From NCBI RefSeq assembly GCF_001610875.1, contig NZ_CP011272.1, forward strand, positions 1,841,988 through 1,905,987: 64,000 bases of DNA, written 5' to 3'. The translations under genes and the position numbers were made by a program. The notes beneath the pieces are model-generated. The model ran no database searches and was not told where the DNA came from. It worked only from the letters and a program-made list of their open reading frames with translations. The DNA comes from Pirellula sp. SH-Sr6A (GTDB lineage Bacteria > Planctomycetota > Planctomycetia > Pirellulales > Pirellulaceae). Shown here piece by piece: positions 18,079-25,982 of the stretch; the first letter of the stretch is position 1, and every line of letters starts with the position of its first letter.

Positions 18079-19455
18079 ATGAGAGAGGATGACTCCAACA
18101 TTAGTCTCGACGAGTCCGACACCAGAAAGCCCCAGAGTGTGGGCGAACACCTGTGGTTGGTTTTGTTGATGATCAACTTGTTCGGGCTTGCCTTGCTGGG
18201 GCGAGGTTGGGCGAACCTTGGGATTCCTCCATTGTTCGTTGGTGAATTGGTGTTGGTTCTGGGTGCGTTCGTTGTATTCCTTTCGGGGTATTGGAATCTT
18301 TTCTTTCAGTCGCGACTTATCTGGCCGCTGTGGGTACTGATGGTGTGGGGGGCCTACCGAACTCTCCCTTACCTTGGCCAGTATGGATTCCATGCGCTTC
18401 GAGATGCCGTTCTTCTGGGCTACGCACTCTTTGCAATTCTTACGTTTGTCTATATCTGCTCGAAACCAGAACGTCTCAGTATTCTCGTGCGCGGGTATGC
18501 GCGCTTCGCAACTTGGTTCTTGGTGTTGATTCCGTTGATATGGATTCCATCGCAGTTTTTGCAGGATAAATTACCGGCCAATCCGATCACCTTCCTGTTT
18601 TTGAATGCAAAAGGGGGAGATACCGGTGTGCATCTCGCAGGCGTGATGGCCTTTTGGGCAGTTGGAATAGGAGCGGCACCTTCGTTCAGACTCCTGATCC
18701 TCTTCTGCTTTACCTTTGCGTGGGTGGCTGCGGTCAATCGCGGAGGATTGCTTTCGTTCCTTCTTGCGATTTCATTTGTCTGTTGTTTCAGGCCGTACAA
18801 CGTCGTCGTCTGGCGGTTCGCCTTGCTCGGAGCCACCACTTTATTGCTCCTCCTGGTCATCGACTTTCGAATTCAGATTCCCGGTCGAGAGCGGAAGATC
18901 GATGCGACCCAATTCATCGAGAACGTCACGAGCGTCGCCAGCAAAACAAAAAGCGGGGATTTGGATGGGACAAAAGAGTGGAGGCTGATGTGGTGGTCTG
19001 AGATCGTCGACTACACCATTTTTGGTCGTTACTATTGGGTGGGCAAAGGGTTTGGGGTGAATCTGGCAGACGACGATGGATTTCAAGTCTCATCGGACGG
19101 CTCGCTTCGAAGTCCGCACAACGGTCATTTGAACGTCCTCGCTCGTTCCGGGGTGCCCGGATTCGTGATGTGGTGCACCGCTCTGGGAGCTTGGTTCATC
19201 GCAATGGTCACTGAGTTGCGTCGCAGTCTTATCCATCGCGAGCGGAATTGGACTAATTTGCTATTGTTTCTAACCGCCTATTGGATTGCGTTCAGCGTCA
19301 ACGCGACTTTCGACGTCTTCTTAGAAGGACCGATGGGAGGAATCTGGTACTGGACCCTTTATGGAATCGGAATGGCCGCTATCTGGATCCATCGCCATTG
19401 CCCGGAAGCTCTTGACCTCTCTGCCCAGCCAAATTTATTTCCAAACTGCCGATGA
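18079..19455 (+). CDS. O-antigen polymerase/ligase-like polytopic membrane protein
   Basis: A 458-residue protein with roughly ten to twelve hydrophobic helices and one large extracytoplasmic loop (about residues 265-345), containing GKGFGVNLADD and SPHNGHLNVLARSGVPG. The HN-containing motif in that loop is typical of the Wzy/WaaL superfamily, which joins lipid-linked glycans. Its position right after the Wzz-like gene favours a polymerase. It is the last gene of the polysaccharide cluster; 81 bp later nuoA begins. Confidence 0.75.
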   Translation: MREDDSNISLDESDTRKPQSVGEHLWLVLLMINLFGLALLGRGWANLGIPPLFVGELVLVLGAFVVFLSGYWNLFFQSRLIWPLWVLMVWGAYRTLPYLGQYGFHALRDAVLLGYALFAILTFVYICSKPERLSILVRGYARFATWFLVLIPLIWIPSQFLQDKLPANPITFLFLNAKGGDTGVHLAGVMAFWAVGIGAAPSFRLLILFCFTFAWVAAVNRGGLLSFLLAISFVCCFRPYNVVVWRFALLGATTLLLLLVIDFRIQIPGRERKIDATQFIENVTSVASKTKSGDLDGTKEWRLMWWSEIVDYTIFGRYYWVGKGFGVNLADDDGFQVSSDGSLRSPHNGHLNVLARSGVPGFVMWCTALGAWFIAMVTELRRSLIHRERNWTNLLLFLTAYWIAFSVNATFDVFLEGPMGGIWYWTLYGIGMAAIWIHRHCPEALDLSAQPNLFPNCR

Positions 19456-19479
19456 CAAATAGTCGCTCCTTCCTACAAT
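19452..19479 (+). promoter_or_regulatory. candidate promoter for the nuo operon
   Basis: ATGACA (19452-19457) and TACAAT (19474-19479) resemble sigma-70 -35 and -10 boxes with 16-bp spacing, in the gap before nuoA. Planctomycete promoter consensus is poorly established, so this is tentative. Confidence 0.35.
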
Positions 19480-19490
19480 ACAGGAGGAAG

Positions 19491-19510
19491 TTTGTGAAAT
19501 TTTTCACAAA
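19491..19510. promoter_or_regulatory. CRP/FNR-like palindrome upstream of nuoA
   Basis: TTTGTGAAATTTTTCACAAA is a perfect inverted repeat with 9-nt arms and contains the exact CRP-type half-sites TGTGA and TCACA separated by 6 bp. It ends 26 bp before the nuoA start and about 12 bp downstream of the candidate -10 box. In that position a bound protein would more likely repress than activate, unless a different promoter is used. It could alternatively act as an RNA hairpin. Confidence 0.6.
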
Positions 19511-19536
19511 GTCAGAGCTCTGCAGGATTCGGAAAC

Positions 19537-19917
19537 GTGGCGAACTACCTACCGATTTTGATCTATCTCGTTGCCGTGATTGGATTTGCGGCCGTCTCGC
19601 TGTTGCTGCCACACCTGGTGGCCCCTCGTAAACCGACGCGGGTGAAGGACATGCCCTACGAGTCTGGAATGGACCCGGTGGGGGATGCCCGCAAGCCGTT
19701 TGATGTCAAGTTTTACTTGATGGCGATTCTCTTTTTGGTCTTCGATATTGAATTGATCTTCCTCTATCCGTGGGCAGTTTCGCTGCTTGCACCGGATGGA
19801 GTTCCCGCCGAGTTCCGCCCCGCAGTCTTGGGAGTGCTCATGGTTCTCCTGGCGACGCTCGGGTTGGCTTATGTGGTTGCTTACCGCAAAGGAGTATTCG
19901 ATTGGCGACGGAAGTAA
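19537..19917 (+). CDS. nuoA: NADH-quinone oxidoreductase subunit A
   Basis: A 126-residue membrane subunit of complex I with three transmembrane helices (about 3-24, 60-85 and 92-115). The conserved loop [21 protein letters not shown] precedes the second helix; its acidic and YESG residues lie near the quinone entry site. It uses a GTG start. It opens a contiguous set of fourteen nuo genes and overlaps nuoB by 16 bp. The CRP-like palindrome just upstream may control the operon. Confidence 0.92.
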   Translation: MANYLPILIYLVAVIGFAAVSLLLPHLVAPRKPTRVKDMPYESGMDPVGDARKPFDVKFYLMAILFLVFDIELIFLYPWAVSLLAPDGVPAEFRPAVLGVLMVLLATLGLAYVVAYRKGVFDWRRK

Positions 19918-20504
19918 ACAAAACGCTGGGCGACAATGTTTTCTTGACCACGCTGGACGCTGCGGCCTCTTGGGCGCGTGCCAACAGCCTTTGGCCGATG
20001 CCTTTCGCGACAGCTTGCTGTGGCATTGAGTTGATGAGCACGGCTGCGAGTCGGCACGATTTGTCACGGTTCGGCAGCGAAGTGATGCGTTTCACTCCCC
20101 GGCAATGCGATTTGATGATTGTCGCGGGTCGAGTGGTGATGAAGATGCTTCCGGTCCTGCAGAGGATTTGGTTGCAAATGCCTGAACCGAAGTGGTGTAT
20201 CTCCATGGGAGCATGTGCGTGCACCGGGGGAGTCTTCGACACCTACGCGGTAGTTCAGGGCGTCGATCGTTTTATTCCTGTGGACGTGTATGTCCCTGGA
20301 TGTCCTCCGCGCCCGGAGCAATTGATTCGCGCGATCATCGATTTGCAGGACAAGATCAAATCGGGCGGGACGATCAACGCGCGCGAGTTCAAGCTTCGTG
20401 TGTTACCAGAGGGTCCTCAACGCTTTGATGAGGACGAATTGATCCGAATCCGGGAACGGAACGGATTGAAATTGGAAACCCCAAAATACGATCCCATCCA
20501 CTAG
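19902..20504 (+). CDS. nuoB: NADH-quinone oxidoreductase subunit B
   Basis: A 200-residue hydrophilic subunit holding the terminal 4Fe-4S cluster N2, with ligands in [15 protein letters not shown] and PGCPPRPE. It passes electrons to quinone at the interface with NuoD and NuoH. The longer open frame starting at 19770 lies inside nuoA and has unrelated composition. I place the start at TTG 19902, seven bases after GGAG (19891-19894), which gives a 16-bp overlap with nuoA and the expected N-terminus. The TTG start should reduce its initiation rate relative to nuoA. Confidence 0.9.
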   Translation: MATEVNKTLGDNVFLTTLDAAASWARANSLWPMPFATACCGIELMSTAASRHDLSRFGSEVMRFTPRQCDLMIVAGRVVMKMLPVLQRIWLQMPEPKWCISMGACACTGGVFDTYAVVQGVDRFIPVDVYVPGCPPRPEQLIRAIIDLQDKIKSGGTINAREFKLRVLPEGPQRFDEDELIRIRERNGLKLETPKYDPIH

Positions 20505-20520
20505 GACTGTCGCCGGCCGG

Positions 20521-20552
20521 GATGGTTTTCAGCGTCCGCGGGGAAAATCATC
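20521..20552 (+). other. hairpin in the nuoB-nuoC gap
   Basis: GATGGTTTTC (20521-20530) pairs with GAAAATCATC (20543-20552) with one wobble around a 12-nt loop. A 10-nt direct repeat, GCGGGGAAAA, occurs at 20538-20547 and 20561-20570. This is one of the longer gaps in the operon and may be an RNA-processing or stability site. Confidence 0.35.
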
Positions 20553-20576
20553 CGGAATCGGCGGGGAAAAGAAAAC

Positions 20577-21089
20577 ATGGCAGAATCTGTACCATCATCC
20601 AGCATCCAGGAACGGCTTGGGAGCGAGCTCCCCAATAAGCTTTTGGCTTGGTCGACTTTCCAGGATCAAGTTCGAGCGGTTGTACCCGCAGCGGAGATCC
20701 TCGGCACCTTGCAAGCGTGCAAGAGACTTGGCTTTAACCAGCTCACCGATCTGACTTGCGTCGATTTGCTGGAGTATGGAAGCGGTGCAGATCGTTTTGA
20801 AGTTGTTTATTTGTTGTTGAATGTCGATACGGGCGAGCGATTGACGGTCAAAACGCATGTCAATGACCCAGATCCCAAGCTTCCGTCGGCCACTCCGGTT
20901 TGGTTCGGTGCGGATTGGCTCGAACGGGAGGTGTATGACATGTACGGCATCGTGTTCGAAGGTCACCCGAACTTCAAACGACTCTTGCTTCCGCAGGAGT
21001 TCCAGTCCTTTCCTATGCGAAAGGACTATCCCGTGAAAGGTCGCGGAGAGCGACACAATTTCCCAGTGATCACGCGAGCGGAAAGCTAA
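20577..21089 (+). CDS. nuoC: NADH-quinone oxidoreductase subunit C
   Basis: A 170-residue peripheral-arm subunit. The family signature is seen in ERLTVKTHVNDPDPKLPS and in WLEREVYDMYGIVFEGHPNFKRLLLP, close to the end. It forms a structural contact with NuoD. Unlike in E. coli, nuoC and nuoD are separate genes here, with a 14-bp gap. The C-terminal FPMRKDYPVKG motif is intact. The start is ATG after a 72-bp spacer with a hairpin. Confidence 0.92.
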   Translation: MAESVPSSSIQERLGSELPNKLLAWSTFQDQVRAVVPAAEILGTLQACKRLGFNQLTDLTCVDLLEYGSGADRFEVVYLLLNVDTGERLTVKTHVNDPDPKLPSATPVWFGADWLEREVYDMYGIVFEGHPNFKRLLLPQEFQSFPMRKDYPVKGRGERHNFPVITRAES

Positions 21090-21103
21090 ACGAGGACTCC
21101 TCC

Positions 21104-22324
21104 ATGCCACTAGAATTGATGGACCGCCCTGATTTGGACGCCGGTCACAAAGAAGGGTTTTGGACGCTCAACTTTGGGCCTCAGCACCCAGCGACGCACA
21201 CAACACTTCGATTGGTGTTGCAGCTCGATGGTGAAATGGTGATGGACGCCGAGCCGGACATCGGATTCTTGCATAGTGGTTTCGAGAAGCTCGGCGAGGT
21301 ACTGGACTTCAATCAGTACGTCACCATTGTCGACCGGATGAACTACATTTCTCCGCTCGCAAACGAAATCGCTTGGCACCACTCCGTCGAGAAGTTGCTC
21401 GGGATCGAATTGACCCCGCGATGCAAATACATTCGAACCATCTTTGCCGAGTTGATGCGAATTCACGACCATCTCCTGTGCACAGGCACCTGTGTCTTGG
21501 ACTTGGGTGGCGCCACGGCATTCATGTATGCGTTCAATGAACGCGAGTATATCTACGAGATTTGCGAACGCGCATCAGGCCAGCGCTTTCACACGTCCTA
21601 CACGCGCGTCGGGGGTCTGCTCTACGACGTGACGGACGACTGGATTGAGATGGTGCGCAAGTTCTGTAGGAGTTTCAAAAAGGCCTACCGCGACTTCTCC
21701 GGACTGGTGATGAAAAATCGGATTTTCGTCGAGCGAACGCAAGGAGTCGGTGTTCTGACGTATGAGGATGCGATCGTTGGTGGTGCGACGGGTCCGGTAG
21801 CACGTGCGAGCGGGGTCGTCCGCGATTTACGCCGCGACGAACCCTATCTCGCGTATGACGATTTCGATTTCGATGTCTGTGCAGCGCAAGGGGGCGACTG
21901 CTACGCTCGCTTCCAAGTTCGCATGCTGGAGATGCTAGAGAGTCTCAAGATCATCGAGCAGGCTATTGAGAATTTGCCGTCGGGTCCGATCTATGCGGAG
22001 GGGACGGGCAAGGAAGGTTTGCCGGACAAACGAGAAGTGTATCGAAGTATCGAAGGTTTGATCCATCACTTCGAGAACATCATGCCCAACAGACAAATGC
22101 CTGCACCGAAGGAGTCCGTCTACGCAGCGACCGAGTCGCCCAACGGTGAACTTGGTTATTACATTGTGGGGGACGGATCATTCCGGGCCTACCGAGCGAG
22201 GACGCGTCCCCCCTCTTTGCTCCATTTCTCACTTTTCCCACGGATGATCCGAGGCTGCATGTTGAGCGACGTCGCCGCGGTATTGGGAAGTATCAACATC
22301 ATTGCTGCGGAGCTAGACCGATGA
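21104..22324 (+). CDS. nuoD: NADH-quinone oxidoreductase subunit D
   Basis: A 406-residue subunit homologous to the [NiFe]-hydrogenase large subunit, forming much of the quinone site with NuoB. FGPQHPATHTTLRLVLQLDGE, PDIGFLHSGFEKLGE and the C-terminal LRDVAA-like stretch GCMLSDVAAVLGSINIIAAELDR are all present. The conserved HxxH region and the tyrosine used for quinone contact fall in the expected N-terminal part. It overlaps nuoE by 4 bp (ATGA), so the two are translationally coupled. Confidence 0.93.
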   Translation: MPLELMDRPDLDAGHKEGFWTLNFGPQHPATHTTLRLVLQLDGEMVMDAEPDIGFLHSGFEKLGEVLDFNQYVTIVDRMNYISPLANEIAWHHSVEKLLGIELTPRCKYIRTIFAELMRIHDHLLCTGTCVLDLGGATAFMYAFNEREYIYEICERASGQRFHTSYTRVGGLLYDVTDDWIEMVRKFCRSFKKAYRDFSGLVMKNRIFVERTQGVGVLTYEDAIVGGATGPVARASGVVRDLRRDEPYLAYDDFDFDVCAAQGGDCYARFQVRMLEMLESLKIIEQAIENLPSGPIYAEGTGKEGLPDKREVYRSIEGLIHHFENIMPNRQMPAPKESVYAATESPNGELGYYIVGDGSFRAYRARTRPPSLLHFSLFPRMIRGCMLSDVAAVLGSINIIAAELDR

Positions 22325-22797
22325 GCGAATTGAGTTCGAATGCCAAGAAAGTGATCGAAGATCACATCGGACGATATCCGAGCAAACAGGCAGTCACATT
22401 GCCGGCGTTGCATATCGTTCAGGAAGAGACTGGCTGTGTCAGCAATCGCGCAATGAAAGAGATCGCGGAGATTCTCGGGCTTTCCCCCGCGCAGATCCAC
22501 GACACGATGTCTTTCTATGGATTCTTTCGGACCGAGGAAGATCCCGTTGGTAAAGTCCGGGTTTGGATTTGCCGCTCTTTGCCGTGCATGCTCCGCGGCG
22601 GTGAAGAGTTGCTGGCTGAACTTTGTGAGCGATGGGGTGTTCAACCAGGCGGCACCACCGCGGATGGGCAGATCACCTTGGAGTTGGCCGAATGCTTGGG
22701 CGCCTGCGACGGCGCTCCCTGCATGCTGGTCAACGATGAGTTGAGTTTGCGAGTCGATGCCGACGAAGTGGAAAAACAAGTGCGAGGAAACGGATGA
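22321..22797 (+). CDS. nuoE: NADH-quinone oxidoreductase subunit E
   Basis: A 158-residue subunit carrying the 2Fe-2S cluster N1a, with ligands in CRSLPC (Cys-x4-Cys) and CLGACDGAP (Cys-x3-Cys). It sits on NuoF at the NADH-oxidising end of complex I. The N-terminal helical part (KVIEDHIGRYPSKQAVTLPAL) is typical. It overlaps both neighbours by 4 bp. Confidence 0.92.
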   Translation: MSELSSNAKKVIEDHIGRYPSKQAVTLPALHIVQEETGCVSNRAMKEIAEILGLSPAQIHDTMSFYGFFRTEEDPVGKVRVWICRSLPCMLRGGEELLAELCERWGVQPGGTTADGQITLELAECLGACDGAPCMLVNDELSLRVDADEVEKQVRGNG

Positions 22798-24128
22798 GCA
22801 ACACGGAATTCAAACCCGTTCTGCTGGGAAGAATCGGGCGGCCGAACAGCCAGTCGCTGGAGTCATATCGCGCCGATGGCGGTTACCAAGCGTTGGCAAA
22901 AGCTTTGTCGATGCCGAATACCGATGTGATCGAGGTCGTGAAGGCATCGGGGCTCCGGGGACGCGGGGGGGCAGGCTTTCCGACGGGGCTCAAGTGGACG
23001 TTTTTGCCCAAGGACGTCAACGGACCCATTTATCTCTGCATCAACGGGGATGAGAGCGAGCCTGGAACTTTCAACAATCGCGTATTGATTGAAGAGGATC
23101 CGCATCAAGTCCTCGAAGGCATCGTGATCAGCAGTTTCGCTACCCGCGCAACCACAGCGTACTTTTATCTTCGCTACGAATACGGTCGTTGCTATCGTGT
23201 TTTGAAACAAGCGATCGATGAGATGTATGCCAACAATCTCCTTGGCAAAAACATCCTCGGATCCAACTACAGCCTGGACATACACTTGCACCGAGGTGCT
23301 TGCGCCTACATCTGTGGAGAAGAGACCGGTTTGATCGAAAGTCTCGAAGGCAAACGAGCTTGGCCGCGTATCAAGCCACCGTTTCCTGCGATCGAAGGGG
23401 CATTTCGACGTCCGACCGTTGTCAACAATGTTGAGACGATGGCGTGCATTCCGCATATTCTGCAGCACGGGCCGGAGTGGTTTATGTCGATGGGCATCCC
23501 AAAGGATCCGAACAATCCTCGGGATGCAGGATCGTATGGTCCCAAGCTTTATTGCATCAGCGGGCATGTTAACAAGCCTGGGCTGGTCGAGCTCCCCATG
23601 GGGATCTCTGCTCGCGACTTGATCGACCAACATGCCGGAGGCGTTTGGAAGGGTCGAAAAGCGAAAGCCGTGGTTCCTGGCGGGATCAGCATGGGCTTTA
23701 TGACCGAGAAAGAACTCGACACTCCGCTCGACTTCAGTGGTCCAGGTCGAGTCGGATGTTTGGGTCTTGGGACAGCTGCCGTCATTGTCATCGACGATCA
23801 GACCAGCATGGTGGATGTTCTTTACAATGCTTGCCGATTTTTCGCGCACGAGTCCTGCGGCCAATGCACGCCGTGCCGCGAAGGAACCGCTTGGTCGACC
23901 AAGATTCTCGAGCGCATCCGCGCAGGGCACGGGAAGCTGAGCGACATCGATTTGTTGCTGGAGATTTCGTCGTCGATCGGAACGATTCCAGGCTCGACCA
24001 TCTGCGGATTGGCAGACGGGGCTGCTTGGCCTATCAAAACAGCGATCCATAAATTCCGCCCCGAGTTTGAAGAGTACATCACCAGCGGTCGCAAGAGCGA
24101 AAGCCGGCTGATGGCGAGTGCTCATTAA
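22794..24128 (+). CDS. nuoF: NADH-quinone oxidoreductase subunit F (NADH-binding, FMN)
   Basis: A 444-residue flavoprotein subunit. GLRGRGGAGFPTGLKW binds FMN, and NGDESEPGTFNNR and GAYICGEET-like GACAYICGEETGLIES bind NADH/FMN. ESCGQCTPCREGT plus STICGLADGAAWP supply the four cysteines of cluster N3. It oxidises NADH and passes electrons to the chain of iron-sulfur clusters. Its presence, with NuoE and NuoG, shows that this is a true NADH dehydrogenase rather than the 11-subunit form. Confidence 0.95.
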   Translation: MSNTEFKPVLLGRIGRPNSQSLESYRADGGYQALAKALSMPNTDVIEVVKASGLRGRGGAGFPTGLKWTFLPKDVNGPIYLCINGDESEPGTFNNRVLIEEDPHQVLEGIVISSFATRATTAYFYLRYEYGRCYRVLKQAIDEMYANNLLGKNILGSNYSLDIHLHRGACAYICGEETGLIESLEGKRAWPRIKPPFPAIEGAFRRPTVVNNVETMACIPHILQHGPEWFMSMGIPKDPNNPRDAGSYGPKLYCISGHVNKPGLVELPMGISARDLIDQHAGGVWKGRKAKAVVPGGISMGFMTEKELDTPLDFSGPGRVGCLGLGTAAVIVIDDQTSMVDVLYNACRFFAHESCGQCTPCREGTAWSTKILERIRAGHGKLSDIDLLLEISSSIGTIPGSTICGLADGAAWPIKTAIHKFRPEFEEYITSGRKSESRLMASAH

Positions 24129-24175
24129 TCCCCAAACATTTTCCCCGTTCACCTTCTATTCACGAAAGCAATCCT

Positions 24176-25891
24176 GTGCCAAAGGTCATCGTTAACGATA
24201 TCGAAGTCGACGCAGATCCCAAGGACAATTGCATCCTCGCAGCGCGCAAAGCGGGTGTCGAAATCCCCCACTACTGCTGGCACGAGGCATTGTCGGTAGT
24301 GGCTTCTTGCCGAATGTGTTTGGTGGAAGTCGGCGAAAAGAAGCCGGACGGTACCGTCGCGATGGGTCCCAAATTGGTCCCGGGTTGCCAAACGCCCATC
24401 AAAGAAGGAACGGTAATCAAAACCAATACACCCAAAGTCAAAACCTCGCAACAAATGACTTTGGAGCTCCTTCTCCTCAATCACCCTCTCGATTGCTCCA
24501 TCTGTGATCAAGCGGGAGAGTGCTACCTCCAGGACTACACGTACAAGTACGGCAAAGCACACTCCCGGTTGGATGAACCCAAACTGCAACGGGAAGACAA
24601 GTATCACATCGGTGAACAAATCGCTTTGTTCACCGATCGCTGCGTCATGTGCACGCGATGTGTACGTTTTACTCGCGAAGTGGCAGGAACAGCGGAACTA
24701 CAAGTCGTCGCACGGGGAAGCCATGAAGAGATCGACGTCTTCCCCGAGACGCCTTGCAACAACAAGCTGGCAGGAAACGTCGTGGATCTCTGTCCCGTGG
24801 GCGCCCTGTGCAGCAAAGATTTCTTGTATAAGAAGCGCGTTTGGTGGCTCAAGCATGCCGACGGCATTTGCACTGGTTGCTCGACCGGATGCAGCGTTCA
24901 TATCGATCAAAACGAAGACAAAGTGTATCGATTGCGACCACGTGAGAACCCGCTTGCCCAAGGGCACTTCATGTGCGACGAGGGACGGTTCGGATTCAAG
25001 TACATCCATGATGAACGCCGCATCCTCGCTCCTAAGGTCTCCAAGGCGAACGCTGGTGCAGCGAATGGTTCCTCTGTTGCCAGTTCGACCGCGTTCGGCG
25101 GAGCGGGAACCCAATTCGCGGATCCATGGAAAGATGTTCTTGCAACCACTCGATCCAAAATCAAGGAAGCGATCAAAACCGACGCGAGAGGATTCGTGGC
25201 CGTTCTATCGCCCTTCATGACGGTTGAAGAGGCATATTTACTGGCGTCCTACTTGAAGCAGCTGGATGCGCGGGTGCGATTGGTAATGGGTCCAGTTCCA
25301 ATGATTGGTTCCGATGACATGTATCCGAAAGGGCCGAAGGGAGAGGCCCCGGAAGCCGGAAAGGTCAAGTTCACCATCCGTGCCGAGAAGTGCCCGAATC
25401 GATTGGGAGTGGAGGCGATTCTTCGGCATTTCGAAGGCGAGGTCATTTCGGTGGCACAAGTCGCAGCGAAGGCAGACGCAACCGCTTGGTATTTCGTCGG
25501 TGGCTATCAGCATGGCTGGGTAACCGAGTCCATCGATCGGGGAGTCGGGAGCCCATCCCTTCTGATCGTCCAAGACCTTTTCCCGTCACCGCTGAGCGAG
25601 CGTGCAGACATTGTTTTGCCATCAGGAAGCTTCGCGGAACGCGAGGGTACCTATGTCAACCACAGCGGACTAGCGCAAGCGGTCCACGCGGCGATTCGCT
25701 CCCCAGGGGACGCGAGAGCCGACAGTCGCATCCTAATGGAGTTGACGGAGCGAACCGGTCTGTTCCATGCGACTACCCTTCGAAAGGAGATCGGAAAAGC
25801 GATTCGAACCCTTTCGGCGCTCAGCGCAGGGGATCTCGGAGAGCACGGAGTCAAGATGGGTGTGGCAGCCAAGGAAGCCGTAATGGCTTAG
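24176..25891 (+). CDS. nuoG: NADH-quinone oxidoreductase subunit G, short form retaining the N7 ligands
   Basis: A 571-residue subunit starting at GTG. Iron-sulfur ligands by position: 2Fe-2S Cys34, 45, 48 and 71; N5-type His103, Cys107, 110 and 116; 4Fe-4S Cys156, 159, 162 and 206; and an extra Cys232-x2-Cys235-x3-Cys239-x27-Cys267 set matching the N7 pattern known from E. coli and Thermus. The molybdopterin-oxidoreductase-like region that follows is only about 300 residues, so the protein is much shorter than E. coli NuoG (about 900). No internal frameshift is apparent. It is the largest peripheral-arm subunit and follows nuoF after 47 bp. Confidence 0.92.
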   Translation: MPKVIVNDIEVDADPKDNCILAARKAGVEIPHYCWHEALSVVASCRMCLVEVGEKKPDGTVAMGPKLVPGCQTPIKEGTVIKTNTPKVKTSQQMTLELLLLNHPLDCSICDQAGECYLQDYTYKYGKAHSRLDEPKLQREDKYHIGEQIALFTDRCVMCTRCVRFTREVAGTAELQVVARGSHEEIDVFPETPCNNKLAGNVVDLCPVGALCSKDFLYKKRVWWLKHADGICTGCSTGCSVHIDQNEDKVYRLRPRENPLAQGHFMCDEGRFGFKYIHDERRILAPKVSKANAGAANGSSVASSTAFGGAGTQFADPWKDVLATTRSKIKEAIKTDARGFVAVLSPFMTVEEAYLLASYLKQLDARVRLVMGPVPMIGSDDMYPKGPKGEAPEAGKVKFTIRAEKCPNRLGVEAILRHFEGEVISVAQVAAKADATAWYFVGGYQHGWVTESIDRGVGSPSLLIVQDLFPSPLSERADIVLPSGSFAEREGTYVNHSGLAQAVHAAIRSPGDARADSRILMELTERTGLFHATTLRKEIGKAIRTLSALSAGDLGEHGVKMGVAAKEAVMA

Positions 25892-25982
25892 AGGACCATT
25901 GCCGCTACCGTATCGGAAAGCGAGCGATGGATAGGCGAACGAATGAATCATCGATATCGAATCAATCACAAGAACTGAACTC

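Noticed and set aside
19770-19901. Long upstream part of the nuoB open frame
   Set aside because: It overlaps nuoA and has no similarity to NuoB. TTG 19902 has a correctly spaced GGAG site.
24176-25891. Suspected frameshift that shortened NuoG
   Set aside because: The next stop is followed by nuoH after 91 bp with no remnant of a longer molybdopterin domain in another frame, so it is treated as a genuine short form.
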